From assembly GCF_003589595.1 (NCBI RefSeq), contig NW_020654810.1:21256350-21320349 (forward strand): a DNA stretch of 64,000 bases. Reading direction: 5' to 3'. Both the position numbers and the translations under genes were made by a program. The DNA comes from Hyposmocoma kahamanoa (taxonomy: Eukaryota > Arthropoda > Insecta > Lepidoptera > Cosmopterigidae). Below the pieces are notes generated by a model that was not told where the DNA came from, did not search any database, and was given only the letters and a program-made list of their open reading frames with translations. Position 1 is the stretch's first letter. Every line of letters starts with the position of its first letter. This document shows positions 46,143-56,582 of this stretch, piece by piece.

Positions 46143-46364
46143 CATATACAGTATACCAAAATTCATCAATATTTATATATTGATTCAGCGCTTTACTGTG
46201 AAAACGTAACTAACAGGCAGTCACTTTCGCATTTATAATATTAGTTTGGATGCTGTATCTAACTTGATATAAACCTCAAAGTGTGTGAATTATACTCTAA
46301 TTTTTTGATTCTTAGACGCAAGCTCTTAGCGCGTCTAAATCTTGTGTGGCAGTCTAAATTTCTA

Positions 46365-46480
46365 AAAGCAGTAGATCTCTTTGTGAAGGAGTTCGTCCAG
46401 GGAAGTACTGTTACCTTACCTATTTCTGCCGTCAAGCAAAAACGTGTTACTGCGTTTCGGTTTTGATGGGTAAGGTTTGC
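46365..46480 (+). mobile_element. SINE-A copy, 5' third only
   Basis: agcagtagatctctttgtga, gagttcgtccagggaagtac, ctatttctgccgtcaagcaa and gcgtttcggttttgatgggt. Truncated after it. Confidence 0.75.
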
Positions 46481-46629
46481 AGATTTTTTGTAATTCGTTT
46501 TTGAGTAAATTCAATCTTATTATTATACAAATACAGTACTAGAATTGTCTGGTGTAACTCTGACGACCATATTACGGAAGAATGTGGTAAGAGAAAGTTG
46601 CGGCGTGAAAGATGTAGTGATAAAGAGTA

Positions 46630-46975
46630 AGCACCTAGTTACACGAGGCTAAATCTTTCGCGCGGCCGCCGCGCGGCGATCGCCCAGTTACCACACCTTC
46701 ATGTACATTAATGGCGAATTTGAATTCTATTTACTAGGCAACAACATTTAAATTCCTCTGAATAATATAGCCGCGCGGCCGTCTCTCGGCCGCCTCACTC
46801 ACTCGCGTACCCGAGACGCTCATTAAAGTTAAAACGTAAAAGCTAAACAAATAGAGCGTATTTTGCCATGAGAGTTAGACGCACGCGGTCGATGCGCGAC
46901 GGCAACGCGGACTCCGCTCTTCGACCGCTCGCGGAGTCAGCGCGGTGAAATTCGTGTCGAATACATGCGCCCTAA
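46630..46975. mobile_element. MITE of family G
   Basis: agcacctagttacacgaggc, ctttcgcgcggccgccgcgc, tgtacattaatggcgaattt, aacaaatagagcgtattttg and a right end of gaatacatgcgccctaaggg. It corresponds in order to 17985-18250. The 70-codon minus frame 46875-47087 is incidental. Confidence 0.6.
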
Positions 46976-47074
46976 GGGATGCGTAGGTCGTTCGGACGCT
47001 TATAGAAGATGAATGATAGAACATTGACGAAATAGATTTATAAAGCGAGTGTGAGCGGGCGAATTTGTAATGGC

Positions 47075-47250
47075 CGACCAAGGCCAACTTACTTCAACCA
47101 ATTGAGGACATCTTAAAGAAAGGCCAGGTAATGAGTTTCCTTAACCGACAAGCGTATATAAAAGCATTGATGATTGTCAGGATGTAGCAAACAAGCCTGT
47201 GGTCTCTGCTTGCATTGATGGGGAAACATCGTGAAGTACATGCACACACT
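47075..47250 (+). mobile_element. LINE ORF2 end relic
   Basis: gacatcttaaagaaaggcca, ggtaatgagtttccttaacc and ggtctctgcttgcattgatg read as EDILKKGQVMSFLNRQAYIK and a decayed VVSAxP-like end. Related to the minus copy at 35525-35800. Confidence 0.5.
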
Positions 47251-47577
47251 CGTATACATACCTTAGAGTCTTATTTTACTGTCATTTTAATGCTTGTAAC
47301 ACCATAATTACCTGAAACAAATAATACAGTTTGTTCAATACAGAACATTTCATTATGTAAAATAAATAGCAAATATTTTAAGTGTGAATGTAGCAACACC
47401 CATGGTTTTTGCCATTGACGACACCGGTGGTCATTTACTCTTTCTTCCAAACTTTTATTTTTGTTTTTTTAGCTAATATAAAACCAATTAATTGGTCACC
47501 ATACTAATCGAAGAAACAAATAAAGTACATGAAAAAGTGGTAACGTACAATTGTGATATTGTCTAATATTTATTAAA
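47251..47577. other. Unassigned spacer
   Basis: No recognised unit. Confidence 0.5.
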
Positions 47578-47872
47578 AAGCAGTAGAGCTCCTTGTGAAA
47601 GAGTTCGCCTAGGGAAGTACTGCTACCTTACCTATTTCTGCCGCCAACCAGTAATGTTAGCATTACTGTCCGGCTTTGAAGGGTAAGGGTGCTGGTGAAA
47701 TTACAGTAATGGGACTTGTCAACTTATGTCTCAGGGTGTCGGATGCAGTGGCAGTGCCCCTTAGGTCTTTGCAATTTAAACCTCTGAGTGGTACTGCAAC
47801 TGTTATGGACAGGCGTGTAGCTTACCATCAGGCGAACAACTTGTTCGTCCCAGCACATGATATAATAAAAAA
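47578..47872 (+). mobile_element. SINE-A copy, most complete in the window
   Basis: aagcagtagagctccttgtg, gtccggctttgaagggtaag, ggtgctggtgaaattacagt, gggacttgtcaacttatgtc, gcagtggcagtgccccttag, tttgcaatttaaacctctga, atggacaggcgtgtagctta and gttcgtcccagcacatgata with an A8-type tail. The A tail runs straight into the next LINE relic, giving one 186-codon frame across both. Confidence 0.9.
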
Positions 47873-47877
47873 AGAGT

Positions 47878-48330
47878 ATGTTATAGTGGTTTGGTCACCT
47901 TACTACTATGTACATTTCAATAGATTTGAAGGTGTGCAGAGGAAGGCTATTAGATCTCTCTTTTATAAATTGGGTTATTATCGTCGTCAGACACCAGCTA
48001 CGAAACTAGACTATCTAATATCTATCACTCTATGTCCGTCGAACAATGCATGCATTCACAAAAACTTACACTATTACCTAGATTCCGCTAATTTACTGTC
48101 CAGTATCAATATTAACAGTAGATATTATAACTTTCGTCGTCCTCAGTCTTTTGTCCTAAATGTTTTCAAAAACAATACGTCAGTTGCAAAATATCCCATT
48201 AAAAGTATGTATCGCATCTATAATTTACCTTTTTAAGGATAACATACAACTAGATATATTTAATTTTAAATATCATGTATTTAAAAAGTTCGTCTCAGAT
48301 GTTGTCAAACAGTGCAGATGAACTCTAATA
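47878..48330 (+). pseudogene. Non-LTR reverse-transcriptase C-terminal relic
   Basis: Part of a 186-codon frame (47676-48236) whose first 67 codons are SINE-A. From VVWSPYYYVHFNRFEGVQRK onward it follows the LINE C-terminal pattern VWSPxxxxHxxRxExVQRKFxRxL, later L.SSINI.......RRPQSF, and closes with SMYRIYNLPF (SP..R...LYN). The catalytic RT core is absent; this is a 5'-truncated copy, not a gene. 48241-48330 adds decayed KFKxxF-like sequence and untranslated 3' bases. Confidence 0.65.
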
Positions 48331-48675
48331 AATGTGTTTGTCTCATACAATATATAAATACAGTACAGTGACAATAAAAGTAGTGTTACTGCAAAGTACT
48401 AATTTCTTCCAGGACAATTGAGAGATGCAAACGTTTCAGAAACGTGAAGTTGATATTAGGAAATAATTCCTTTCTTAAATACACCGGTGATCATTGAAAT
48501 GGAATTTAATTTCCTGTTCTTCCAGTACATTTTCTATTGAAAATTAATATCCAGCGAAACCAAACGAGGTTGTCAGAATTATAATGAGGACATTTACTGT
48601 TTCAGGTATCGTCCAATTTAACACGACACTTGGATACTTAAGAAAACTTTTGATAGTGTAGATATGTATACTAGC
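48331..48675. other. Left flank of the CR1 element
   Basis: 345 bp without a recognised unit. No clear copy of its last bases (gtatactagca) is found beyond the element's other end, so a target-site duplication cannot be shown. Confidence 0.45.
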
Positions 48676-49077
48676 AAAAGATAAAGATAAAGATAAAGAT
48701 CATTTATTTGTGGTAGTAGGTACAGTTTGATAAAAAATAATACATGTAAGATCCACTACAACCAGTTTCGTCGAAACATACAAAATATAATATAATGGTG
48801 GTGGTCGCATAATATTCAGACACGTATTAAAAAACAAAAAATCACAAAAATATTAAAAAGAAAAAGAATAAAAATGTAGAGATATCATAATAAAAATAGT
48901 CAAAATTAATGTCAAAATATAAGGCTAAAAATTTACATGTCAAAATACGAATGTCAAACTTATATACTCTACATTCCCATGTCTCCCTAGGTCACCATAA
49001 TTATATGGTCCGCATGTCAAAAATTTATAAAAAACAAAATACAATAAGTCCGTTAGAATTAATAAAAACTTTCAAAC
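48676..49077 (-). other. CR1 3' UTR with ATTTTGACAT-like repeats
   Basis: Between the ORF2 end and the GATAAA tail, gtcaaaat or gtcaaact occurs five times on the plus strand (about 48899, 48911, 48939, 48953, 49016). Non-LTR elements select their own RNA through the 3' end, so these could be recognition units; that is inference. Confidence 0.6.
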
Positions 49078-51952
49078 TTAAATCCACGTCGAATTCATAA
49101 ACTCTTCTATATTATAAAAACATTTGTCAATCAAATACTGCTTACATTTTTTTTTAAAAGATTCTGAATGCAGTTCTCTGGTGGATTTGGGTACTTTGTT
49201 ATACAATCTTGGCAGCATACAGAGCACACTTTTTGACATTAGTGCTGTTCTATGTGGGGGGCATAGCAACCGCATCATTATCTCTTCTTTGCCTGCTTCT
49301 TACTTCCGTGAGTTTAGCAAACAAATTAGGGTTTGTTTTGACAAATAATAAAGATTGTAGAATATATAAAGATGGTAATGTAAGAATATTGTATTTTTTA
49401 AAATAGGGTAAGCAGCTGTCCATGCGAGAAATACTAAATATAGCTCTTATGCACTTCTTTTGTGCTTTAAACACTAATTCCCAATCTGTAGAATTACCCC
49501 AAAAAATAATTCCATAACTTAAATGTGAAGCCACTATGCCATAATAAGCAGTCAATAATGAGTTAATGTCAATTATATGAGCCAATCTGTACAACGCATA
49601 AGATGAAATGCTAAGTTTTTTACATAGAGTTTGAATGTGTGCTTTCCATGTCAACTTACTATCTATCATTACACCCAAAAATTTAGTTTCGGTTACTTGT
49701 CCTATACTTATTTTTTCGTAACTAACATTAACGTTATTATTATTCTGTCTGTGACTGTAATGCATTACTTTAGTTTTCTCAAGATTGATACTGAGATTGT
49801 TTTCATTTAACCAAGATATTACAGACTCTACAGCTTCATTAATTTCATGTTCATATGTACTTTTGTTTTTGCACTTAATCGTTATTGTACTGTCATCTGC
49901 AAAGAGAGAAACATGGTGATTCGGTACAACATTAGGCAGATCATTAATGTACAAAATGAATAGTAGGGGGCCTAAAACACTGCCTTGTGGAACGCCGTAC
50001 AGTATTTCTCTACTACAAGACCTAAATACACATTCAATTTTAGTATAACTATCTATGTTACTGATTTCAGTTATTTGTTTACGGTTATTAAGATACGATG
50101 ATATTAATTTAAGAGTATTACCTCGTATACCATAGGTTTCCAGTTTACCTAGCAGTATTTTGTGCTCTACATGATCAAAAGCTTGAGTCATGTCGCAAAA
50201 AATAGAGCAAACTGGCATACTTTTATCGACATTTGATATGACTTCCTTCATGAAATCATATATAGCCATATTTGTATTCTTTTTAGGCCGAAAACCTTTT
50301 TGCTCATGGGCTATTATATTATATTTTTCTAAAAAATTTAGTAACTGCAAACTTATGTACTTTTCAAATACTTTTGATATGATTGGTAGTAATGCTATGG
50401 GCCTATAGTTATTCATTACTTCCTTATCCTCTTTTTTGTAAAGCGGTTTGATTATGACTGTTTTTAAGTCTTCCGGATAGATACCTTGTGTTATACACAT
50501 ATTTAGAATATAGCATAAATGGTTCTTTATTTCCTCAGCCACCGACTTCAAAACCTTTGTACATATTTCGTCATATCCAACGCTTTTAGTATTCTTTAGT
50601 GACTTTATAATTCTTATAATATCTTCTGGTATACAAGGTGCCATAAACATAGAATTACATTTTTTCCCTAAATTTTGTCGATTGAGTACAGATTTGTCCC
50701 TAATTAGTACAGTTTTGTCAATAAAAAAGTCATTAAAAGAATTTGCAATTAGTGTTGGATTCGTAACACTAGTGTTGTTCACTTTTATACGTGTAATTGA
50801 TTCCCTAGGTACATTTTGCTTACATGTATTTATTAACTCCCATGTTACTTTCGATTTATTTGAAGCAGCATTAATTTTCAGAGTGTTTTGTAATCGCTTC
50901 ATGGATTTTATTGTTTTTTTTAGCGATTTCGAGTATGCATGATATGCTGATTTATTATGTTGGTTTGGCTGCTTTCTATATTTCCACAGCAAAACTCTTT
51001 TTTTTCTGCTACTAGTCTTTATGCCTTTGGAAATCCATTTATTGTTAGAAGTTGTTTTAATTTTTATATATCTAAATGGAAAACATAAGTTATAGAATAA
51101 TTTAAAATCTGAGATAAAAGAAACATAGGCTTTATTTGGGTCCTTAGTTGTATAGACTTCCAAAAAAGATAAGCTTTTTAGGCAATATTTAAACTTTTCA
51201 ATGTTTTCTTTAGAATAATCGCGTCTAAGTATACGCCAATAATTTAATATACACACTCTTTTAACCGGAAATTTTAGCAACTGCGCTGTATGATCAGATA
51301 GTCCTAAATCAATTACTTCGGCAGAATGTCCTACTTGTACATTATGTGCAAAATTGTCAATACACGTATTGCTTACTAGTCGCGTTGGATGCCTTATGCC
51401 TAGTCTGAAGTTAAAATTTAAAAGTATACATTCAAATTCTAAAACAGCACTATCTCTCTTCATTAAGTCAATATTAAAATCTCCTGCTATTACAATTCTA
51501 TTTTTAGATTTTTTTAAAATGGTGTTAAACAGTTTATACAATTGTGCAAAAAATATGTTAATACTACTGCTATATGGCACTCTGTAAATACATACAACAA
51601 TAACATGATAGTCAATGAGCTCTATCGCACAACACTCAAATGCACCCGTCACGCTTAGTTTTTTTACTTCACTTAGCTCTTTCCATCGCAGACCTTTTCG
51701 TACCAATACACAAGAACCTCCTCTGCTTTGCTCTTTCCTGCAATAGTATGTTGCGTTATAATAATTCGGGACATTTAATAGAGCTTCATGACCCATTTTG
51801 ATAAAGTGTTCTGTCACACATATCACATCTATATGTCTACCTTTTTGTGAAAACTCATTTAAACATATCGTCAATTCATCTGTTTTGTTGATCAATCCTG
51901 CAATATTTTGATGAAGGATATAAATATGGTTAACGAAAAAACAAGTTTTCAT
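49078..51952 (-). CDS. CR1 ORF2: APE endonuclease and reverse transcriptase, frameshifted
   Basis: ORF2 nicks target DNA and copies the element RNA. It starts at 51952, 23 bp before the ORF1 stop ends, in another frame. The APE domain is complete: N16 (HQNIAGL), E48 (VTEHF), Y123, D158 and N160 (GDFN), D199-N200, S219-D220-H221. RT motifs follow: NYRPIALLP (515-523), D587 in FCDMTQAFD, GVPQGSVLGPLLF (653-665) and FADD (684-687), then SINLEKTK and FLGV. The frame stops after 900 codons at 49250, just past a six-C run (about 49257-49262 on the minus strand). The next frame continues 56 codons with the family C-terminus (SVLCMLPRLYNK, SFKKKCKQYLIDKCFYNIEEF) to 49078. Without the extra base the product would be about 957 residues. 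Confidence 0.9.
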
Positions 51953-53399
51953 CTTTATATAATTGTTCTTGACGTGTATTAAATTCTTCCGGAAATATAG
52001 AGTACATCATTTCGAAAATATGTTCAAAAATAATTCTCATGCCAGAATTCTTTAATAAACCAGTGCGGCTGTTAAACATGGAGTCGTCGTAGCTTAGATG
52101 AAGATTAGAGTCAACAATATGGCACGGATAATTTGCATGTGTCTGTATATCTTCATATAATGCTTTGTTGAAGCTTTCGATTCTCCAATTCATTACTGAA
52201 TTATAATATCTGCCACATTTAAAAACAGGCAAACACAATAATATATTTGTGTGAGAAATTTCTTGTAAAATATGTTTTATTTCTTTAATTAATGCATAAT
52301 AATCCACACTTGATCGGAAGTCTTCATGCCCCATCATAATAATACAATAATCTTTCATTGTGAATCTTTTCACTTTTGAATGGATTCCATGTAAAATTTG
52401 GAGAATGCCGCATTTTGGTTTTATGTAGTGGCAAAGTTCAAATTCCTCACCTACGGTTTTTTTAGAAATAGACAGTAATTTGTTTGTATTGTTTGTACTT
52501 ATAACACATATTTTTTTTGTATAAATGTTTTTTTCTATAATTTTCTTGCACTGTTCTGAATTTTTATGATTCTGTTTTGAATGCGTGTTTTCTGTTGTAG
52601 ATTTTGGTGTAGATGCGAAATTTTGAGGTCTTTTTTTCTTTTTTTTTAATGTATTAGTCAAGGTAGATGTTGGTCTACTGTCTATAGTAGAATTACTTTT
52701 GCTATCATTTAAATCCGTAGAGGTACATATTCCTGTAATCTTTTCTATCTTTAATTCATATTGTAATATTTGTTTTTGGAGGTTACTGTTTTCTACTACT
52801 AGATTTTCAATTCTATTTTCCGCTTTCAACAGTTTATGCTGAGTGTCTTTTAATTCCATTTTTAGTATATCTAATTCTTCTCTAACATTCGGGATTGCAT
52901 CAATTTCTGGACAACTTCTATTAAGTACAGTCTTTAATGGACTGGTTAGTAACAATGATAAGTCTTCTTCGTCCTCAGTAGGTAAAGATTGAAATGAATT
53001 GTGGATTGACACATTAATTTTTTCTTTCTGTCGTCTCACCGTAATATGTTCATTACAATGCACAAACTCACTGGAAGAACTATTTTGGCTTTGAATTTTA
53101 GCGTTTTCTGTGACGACGAAATTATTGGATCCTGGTAATTGCTTTGTTATTTTTAAGGTTTTAGAGTTAGAATAACTTCTTTCATTGATAGTTTCAAAGC
53201 AAGTCGAGCATTTCCAGGCAGCTTTGTGATCTCGTGTCATAGTATTACTAAAGCGCTGAATAGAAACATTTGCACAATGCAAGTCGTTTGAAAGTTTACA
53301 TTGTGAACAGGTCAGAAATTCTCTTTTCGGCAGAAGTATGTTGCACTTAGAACATTTGAATATTGGTTTAGATAAGTTATTTTTGTGTAGACTCTTCAT
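51930..53399 (-). CDS. CR1 ORF1: PHD-like finger, coiled coil, esterase-like domain
   Basis: A 489-residue intact ORF, RNA-binding partner of ORF2 in this group. Residues 16-67 form a PHD-like cluster (C16, C19, C31, C34, H41/C42, C64, C67, with W62 before the last pair). 171-222 is a heptad-rich coiled coil, probably for oligomerisation. 253-257 is a KKKKK tract. 290-470 has the alternating strand/helix order of the SGNH esterase-like domain found in CR1/L2 ORF1 proteins: YCIIMMGHEDF stands where GxND is usual, and ILLCLPVF with N..I..FN follows. The nucleophile Gly-Asp-Ser and the C-terminal Asp-x-x-His are not present, so catalysis is unlikely. The start at 53399 leaves the finger 15 residues in. 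Confidence 0.85.
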   Translation of the reverse strand: MKSLHKNNLSKPIFKCSKCNILLPKREFLTCSQCKLSNDLHCANVSIQRFSNTMTRDHKAAWKCSTCFETINERSYSNSKTLKITKQLPGSNNFVVTENAKIQSQNSSSSEFVHCNEHITVRRQKEKINVSIHNSFQSLPTEDEEDLSLLLTSPLKTVLNRSCPEIDAIPNVREELDILKMELKDTQHKLLKAENRIENLVVENSNLQKQILQYELKIEKITGICTSTDLNDSKSNSTIDSRPTSTLTNTLKKKKKRPQNFASTPKSTTENTHSKQNHKNSEQCKKIIEKNIYTKKICVISTNNTNKLLSISKKTVGEEFELCHYIKPKCGILQILHGIHSKVKRFTMKDYCIIMMGHEDFRSSVDYYALIKEIKHILQEISHTNILLCLPVFKCGRYYNSVMNWRIESFNKALYEDIQTHANYPCHIVDSNLHLSYDDSMFNSRTGLLKNSGMRIIFEHIFEMMYSIFPEEFNTRQEQLYKDENLFFR

Positions 53400-53600
53400 T
53401 ATTTTAGTTTGTTTAATAATTTAATAAATTTAATAAATGCACAATTTCTGTATCAAACTGCTCCCTCTATTGATGAGTAGAGTAACTACACACAGTGCCC
53501 TCTATATATTGATTTATCTATTATTATCACTGTTGGTACTATTCGCCGCTAGATGTCACTGCTAGTTCAGAAATTGGTTCTTACACTTATTTTTTTTTTA
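53400..53600 (-). promoter_or_regulatory. CR1 5' leader
   Basis: On the element strand it holds acatctagcggcga, atagagggcactg and atagagggagcag. Non-LTR elements carry an internal Pol II promoter here, but no TATA or DPE can be assigned by eye. The true 5' end is not defined by a flanking duplication. Confidence 0.4.
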
Positions 53601-54244
53601 AATGAAGTCAGTCAGATAACGGTTTCTTCCAATATTAAATGTATTTATTCGTCTTCGTTTTATCATAAATTCACAAAATAAGTATTGAAATTGTTCCCTG
53701 TATAATAATTAATTATAATTTGTAGTAATACGCTTAAAATCGCGATGAAAATTTGCGAAATATCCAAATATATGACCGTGTCTTTACTCACTGTTTTCTT
53801 AGTCCTGTGGCAGTATATATTTTCACAAACACTTGTACGTATGAGTTGTGACACTGATAACTGTTTTTTTTAGTACACGGCACAAAATAAAGAGTTTTAA
53901 TATTTTTGGAGCAAAGATATATGAAGACTTGATGTGAACTGTAGCACACTAGCGCCGACTTTCAAAAGAGATAGAAGATAGAGAGATAGAAGTGAGGATT
54001 TCTACATTTTGGTATCTATTAGACAAGTTCGGAAGTAAAATTGGAGACAGTATTGATTAGTATTTTTGATGGTTGGAGTTTAGAATATAGTAAATTTAAA
54101 AAAAAAAGAAGAAACATTTTTGGCTACTTTTTTGTACCACAAACATCATCCCACATATTCAATTTTAGCTTTTCGGGCACAGGCTGCGAATTTTTTGAAA
54201 GTAGCTCTCCTGTTGAATAATAGAGAATATGTAATGATTATAAT
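53601..54244. other. Unassigned stretch
   Basis: Right flank of the CR1 element. A 63-codon minus frame (53663-53854) and a 65-codon plus frame (54120-54317) have no domain. Confidence 0.45.
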
Positions 54245-54530
54245 TATTAATACAAAGATCCGGCCGGATTCGAACCGATGTCTTCTAGCATACCGTGTCA
54301 GACGCTATACCAACTAAGCTACGGAACGAACCAGTGGACCTCACGAATTTTTCTATGTGCTTGCGTTGTATCTTTATATTTCGTTTTTCAACGACTTTTT
54401 AGCCGTAGCGCCATCAATGAGAAATCTACGATATTTCGTCACCCAGTTAGATACCTTTACAGCTATCAGCCCCAGCTTCGAGTAATTTCACATAAAAATA
54501 ATTGTATATCAATTCAATAAAAATTTAAAT
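54245..54530 (-). mobile_element. SINE-C copy with outer block
   Basis: taatacaaagatccggccgg, then minus-strand B box (tcggttcgaatccggccgg) and A box (gtagcttagttggtatagcg), body (gtagcgccatcaatgagaaa, agatacctttacagctatca), and the outer block in antisense (gagtaatttcacataaaaat, caattcaataaaaatttaaa). The same outer block occurs at 37262 and 58720, but on the other side of the tRNA-like module. Confidence 0.75.
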
Positions 54531-54540
54531 ACGCAACAAT

Positions 54541-54795
54541 TTTTTTATACCAAATGACGGGAAATAGTCGTGCCCCTGGTATTAAGCGACACGCTTGTCC
54601 ATACCAGTTGCAGTGCCACTCAGAGCTTTAAGTTGCAAAGATCTTAGGGGCACTGCTACTGCGCCCGTCACTCTGAGACATAAGTGGACAAGTCCTATAT
54701 GCCTGAAATTTCACCAGCGCTCTTCAAACCCGGAACGCAGTAATGCTCACAGTATTGCTTGGTGGCAGAAATAGGTCAGGTGGCAAACTTCCTTG
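54541..54795 (-). mobile_element. SINE-A copy
   Basis: ttttttataccaaatgacgg, attaagcgacacgcttgtcc, tttaagttgcaaagatctta, gcgcccgtcactctgagaca and ttggtggcagaaataggtca. The sense 5' end is lost. Confidence 0.85.
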
Positions 54796-54811
54796 GTTGA
54801 ACTTTTGGACG

Positions 54812-54872
54812 AACTGTTATGGATAGGTGCGTTGCTTAGCTAGTTCGTCCTGTCATTTGATATTATAAAAAA
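54812..54872 (+). mobile_element. SINE-A 3' end fragment, head to head with the last
   Basis: actgttatggataggtgcgt, tgcttagctagttcgtcctg and tcatttgatattataaaaaa. It is the opposite orientation to 54541-54795, making an inverted pair. Confidence 0.7.
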
Positions 54873-54934
54873 AATAGTAAAAACATAGTGATATGCAATA
54901 AACTTTATATTAGTAAATGAAAGTCATGGGTGCA

Positions 54935-55015
54935 TATCGCCATAGGAATTTAAACCGACTACCTTCAAATTAAGGAGCAACTGTTCTCCCTGCTGGGCCC
55001 TCACCGCTCCATTAT
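54935..55015 (-). mobile_element. tRNA-like SINE relic
   Basis: The minus strand gives gtgagggcccagcagggaga (A-box like) and gtagtcggtttaaattccta (B-box like). No paired acceptor stem. Confidence 0.4.
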
Positions 55016-56203
55016 ATATTTTAGTAAAAAATATCCTGTGTCTTCAACGAAATAAAATTCGTTCTATTTGAAAATTTCCTGTATCCCTATAATATGGAAA
55101 CATAGTATTTTGCTCAACAAAATACGTAATACTCCACCTATTTTGTTTATAATGAGTTATTCATTTCGTATCAAACAGGGATAATATTCCCCGTAGTCCC
55201 ATTTTAACGAACCATTTCATCTATTTAGACTTAATAAAGTATCGGAAAGCATCTTTATTAAATTAAGAAGAAGCGCTCTCTTAAAAATTGCAGTCCCTAC
55301 GTTGTTAGGGAGACCAGAATTCTTATTAATGTCGGATAAGGAGGGATCCTACACAGTGCAGCCCGTCGTGATGATACGCGCTTTAGCATATTTTGACTTT
55401 TATGGTGTCATACGACATTTTGTAGCTATTGAATCGCATCGCATAAGAAGTCCTTATGCGATACTTATGTTGTAGAGTATGTGGTGCTGCGACAGATATC
55501 ATTGTGAAAGAACCGCGTAAAAACTTTGCAAAAAATTACGAAAAAATAGTTAAAATCATGTAAAATGTGTTTTAAAATGTTTTAACAATGTGTTGAACAA
55601 AGACACAGTGTAAATATTTGTTACTTAGGTTGAGAATTAAAAGTGCAAAGCATTAACTTTATTAATTAAGCTCTGCCTTGCCGAATTCAAGTGACGATTA
55701 ATCATGTGACTGTATTGAATATCGCAAGAATAAAAAGGTTATATTGTGGTAAGAAAGCTAGCTACTGTTAGTGATAACCTTTTAAGAAATAACCATGAAA
55801 ATCTTAAATCAACATTATAATACCGTTTGAAGTTGTTGTTGTTATGTAACACCCACAGTCATAGTCCCGCACTAGGGAAATCCTGTAATTGTTTATTACA
55901 TTTATCCCGTAAACAAAAATCTCATGGTTACTCTACAACGCGCCTCATGGGAAAATAATTTCGAGAGTTTAAAATTCAGTTTATTTTGCCATTAAGTCAT
56001 TTGACGAAGTTCGCATTTTGTATAAATATTAATAACGTATTTTAAGATGCTTTTGATTTCACTTCGTTTGGCCAAGACAAGCGGCAACACAGAAATGAAC
56101 GAATGATTTTGAATTACAGACCCTGAAATTGATAGTCCTGTCTGAACCTGTCTGAACAGATTCGAGAGTGTTCATAGACATGTCTTGCACTGAGCTTTTA
56201 ATT
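55016..56203. other. Unassigned stretch with SINE-B fragment
   Basis: 55846-55900 on the minus strand (catagtcccgcactagggaa, atcctgtaattg) matches the 3' part of SINE-B. The rest is unassigned. Confidence 0.5.
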
Positions 56204-56338
56204 GCTTTCGTGGCTGAACGGTTACCCTTGCTGGACTGCCACGCAGTGGTCCCGGGTTCGCTTCCCGGGCCGGGAGAAGTATTTGCATGGCCTACATTTA
56301 TTTTTTTTAAGTTTTGGTGTAATTTGAGGTACATAGAT
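56204..56338 (+). mobile_element. SINE-B copy, 5' part
   Basis: tgctttcgtggctgaacggt (A box), gcagtggtcccgggttcgct tcccgggcc (B box) and tatttgcatggcctacattt. It breaks at ttggtgtaatttgaggt where a minus-strand LINE 3' end begins. Confidence 0.8.
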
Positions 56339-56540
56339 AGATAATATACTTTATTGTTCACACACAAAAAACAAAAACAGTAAATAGACAACTTAGAACT
56401 AATGTGGACGAAGGCGGCGTTATCGCTGAAAGCGATCTCTTCTAGACAATCTTTGTGGCAGAGGAGAACTGAACAGAGAGGGAAACGTAGTATGGCAGTG
56501 GTAAAAATTGAAATTTGAAAAACTGACATCATCATATTAT
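56339..56540 (-). mobile_element. LINE 3' UTR fragment
   Basis: tagataatatactttattgt and tcacacacaaaaaac give, on the minus strand, an AATAAA-like end near its tail; then gacgaaggcggcgttatcgc tgaaagcgatctcttctaga. The ggcggc..ttatcgct..agcgatctcttc block is one I know from lepidopteran LINE 3' UTRs. It seems to have inserted into SINE-B. Confidence 0.5.
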
Positions 56541-56582
56541 GAAATAATATATGACCATGGGATAAATGTACACACACCCACA

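Larger units (their letters stand above)
48676..53600 (-). mobile_element. CR1-type non-LTR retrotransposon, near full length
   Basis: One minus-strand element: 5' leader (about 53400-53600, edge uncertain), ORF1, overlapping ORF2, 3' UTR, and a terminal aaaagataaagataaagata repeat at 48676-48705 (ATCTTT on the element strand). Such short tandem 3' tails instead of poly(A), a PHD plus esterase-like ORF1, and an APE-RT ORF2 point to the CR1 group. No RNase H or long terminal repeats. Transcription would start from an internal 5' promoter. Mobility would rest on target-primed reverse transcription by ORF2, which is frameshifted at its end in this copy. Confidence 0.85.

Noticed and set aside
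47676..48236. 186-codon ORF as one host gene
   Set aside because: Its first third is SINE-A sequence and the rest a truncated reverse-transcriptase C-terminus.
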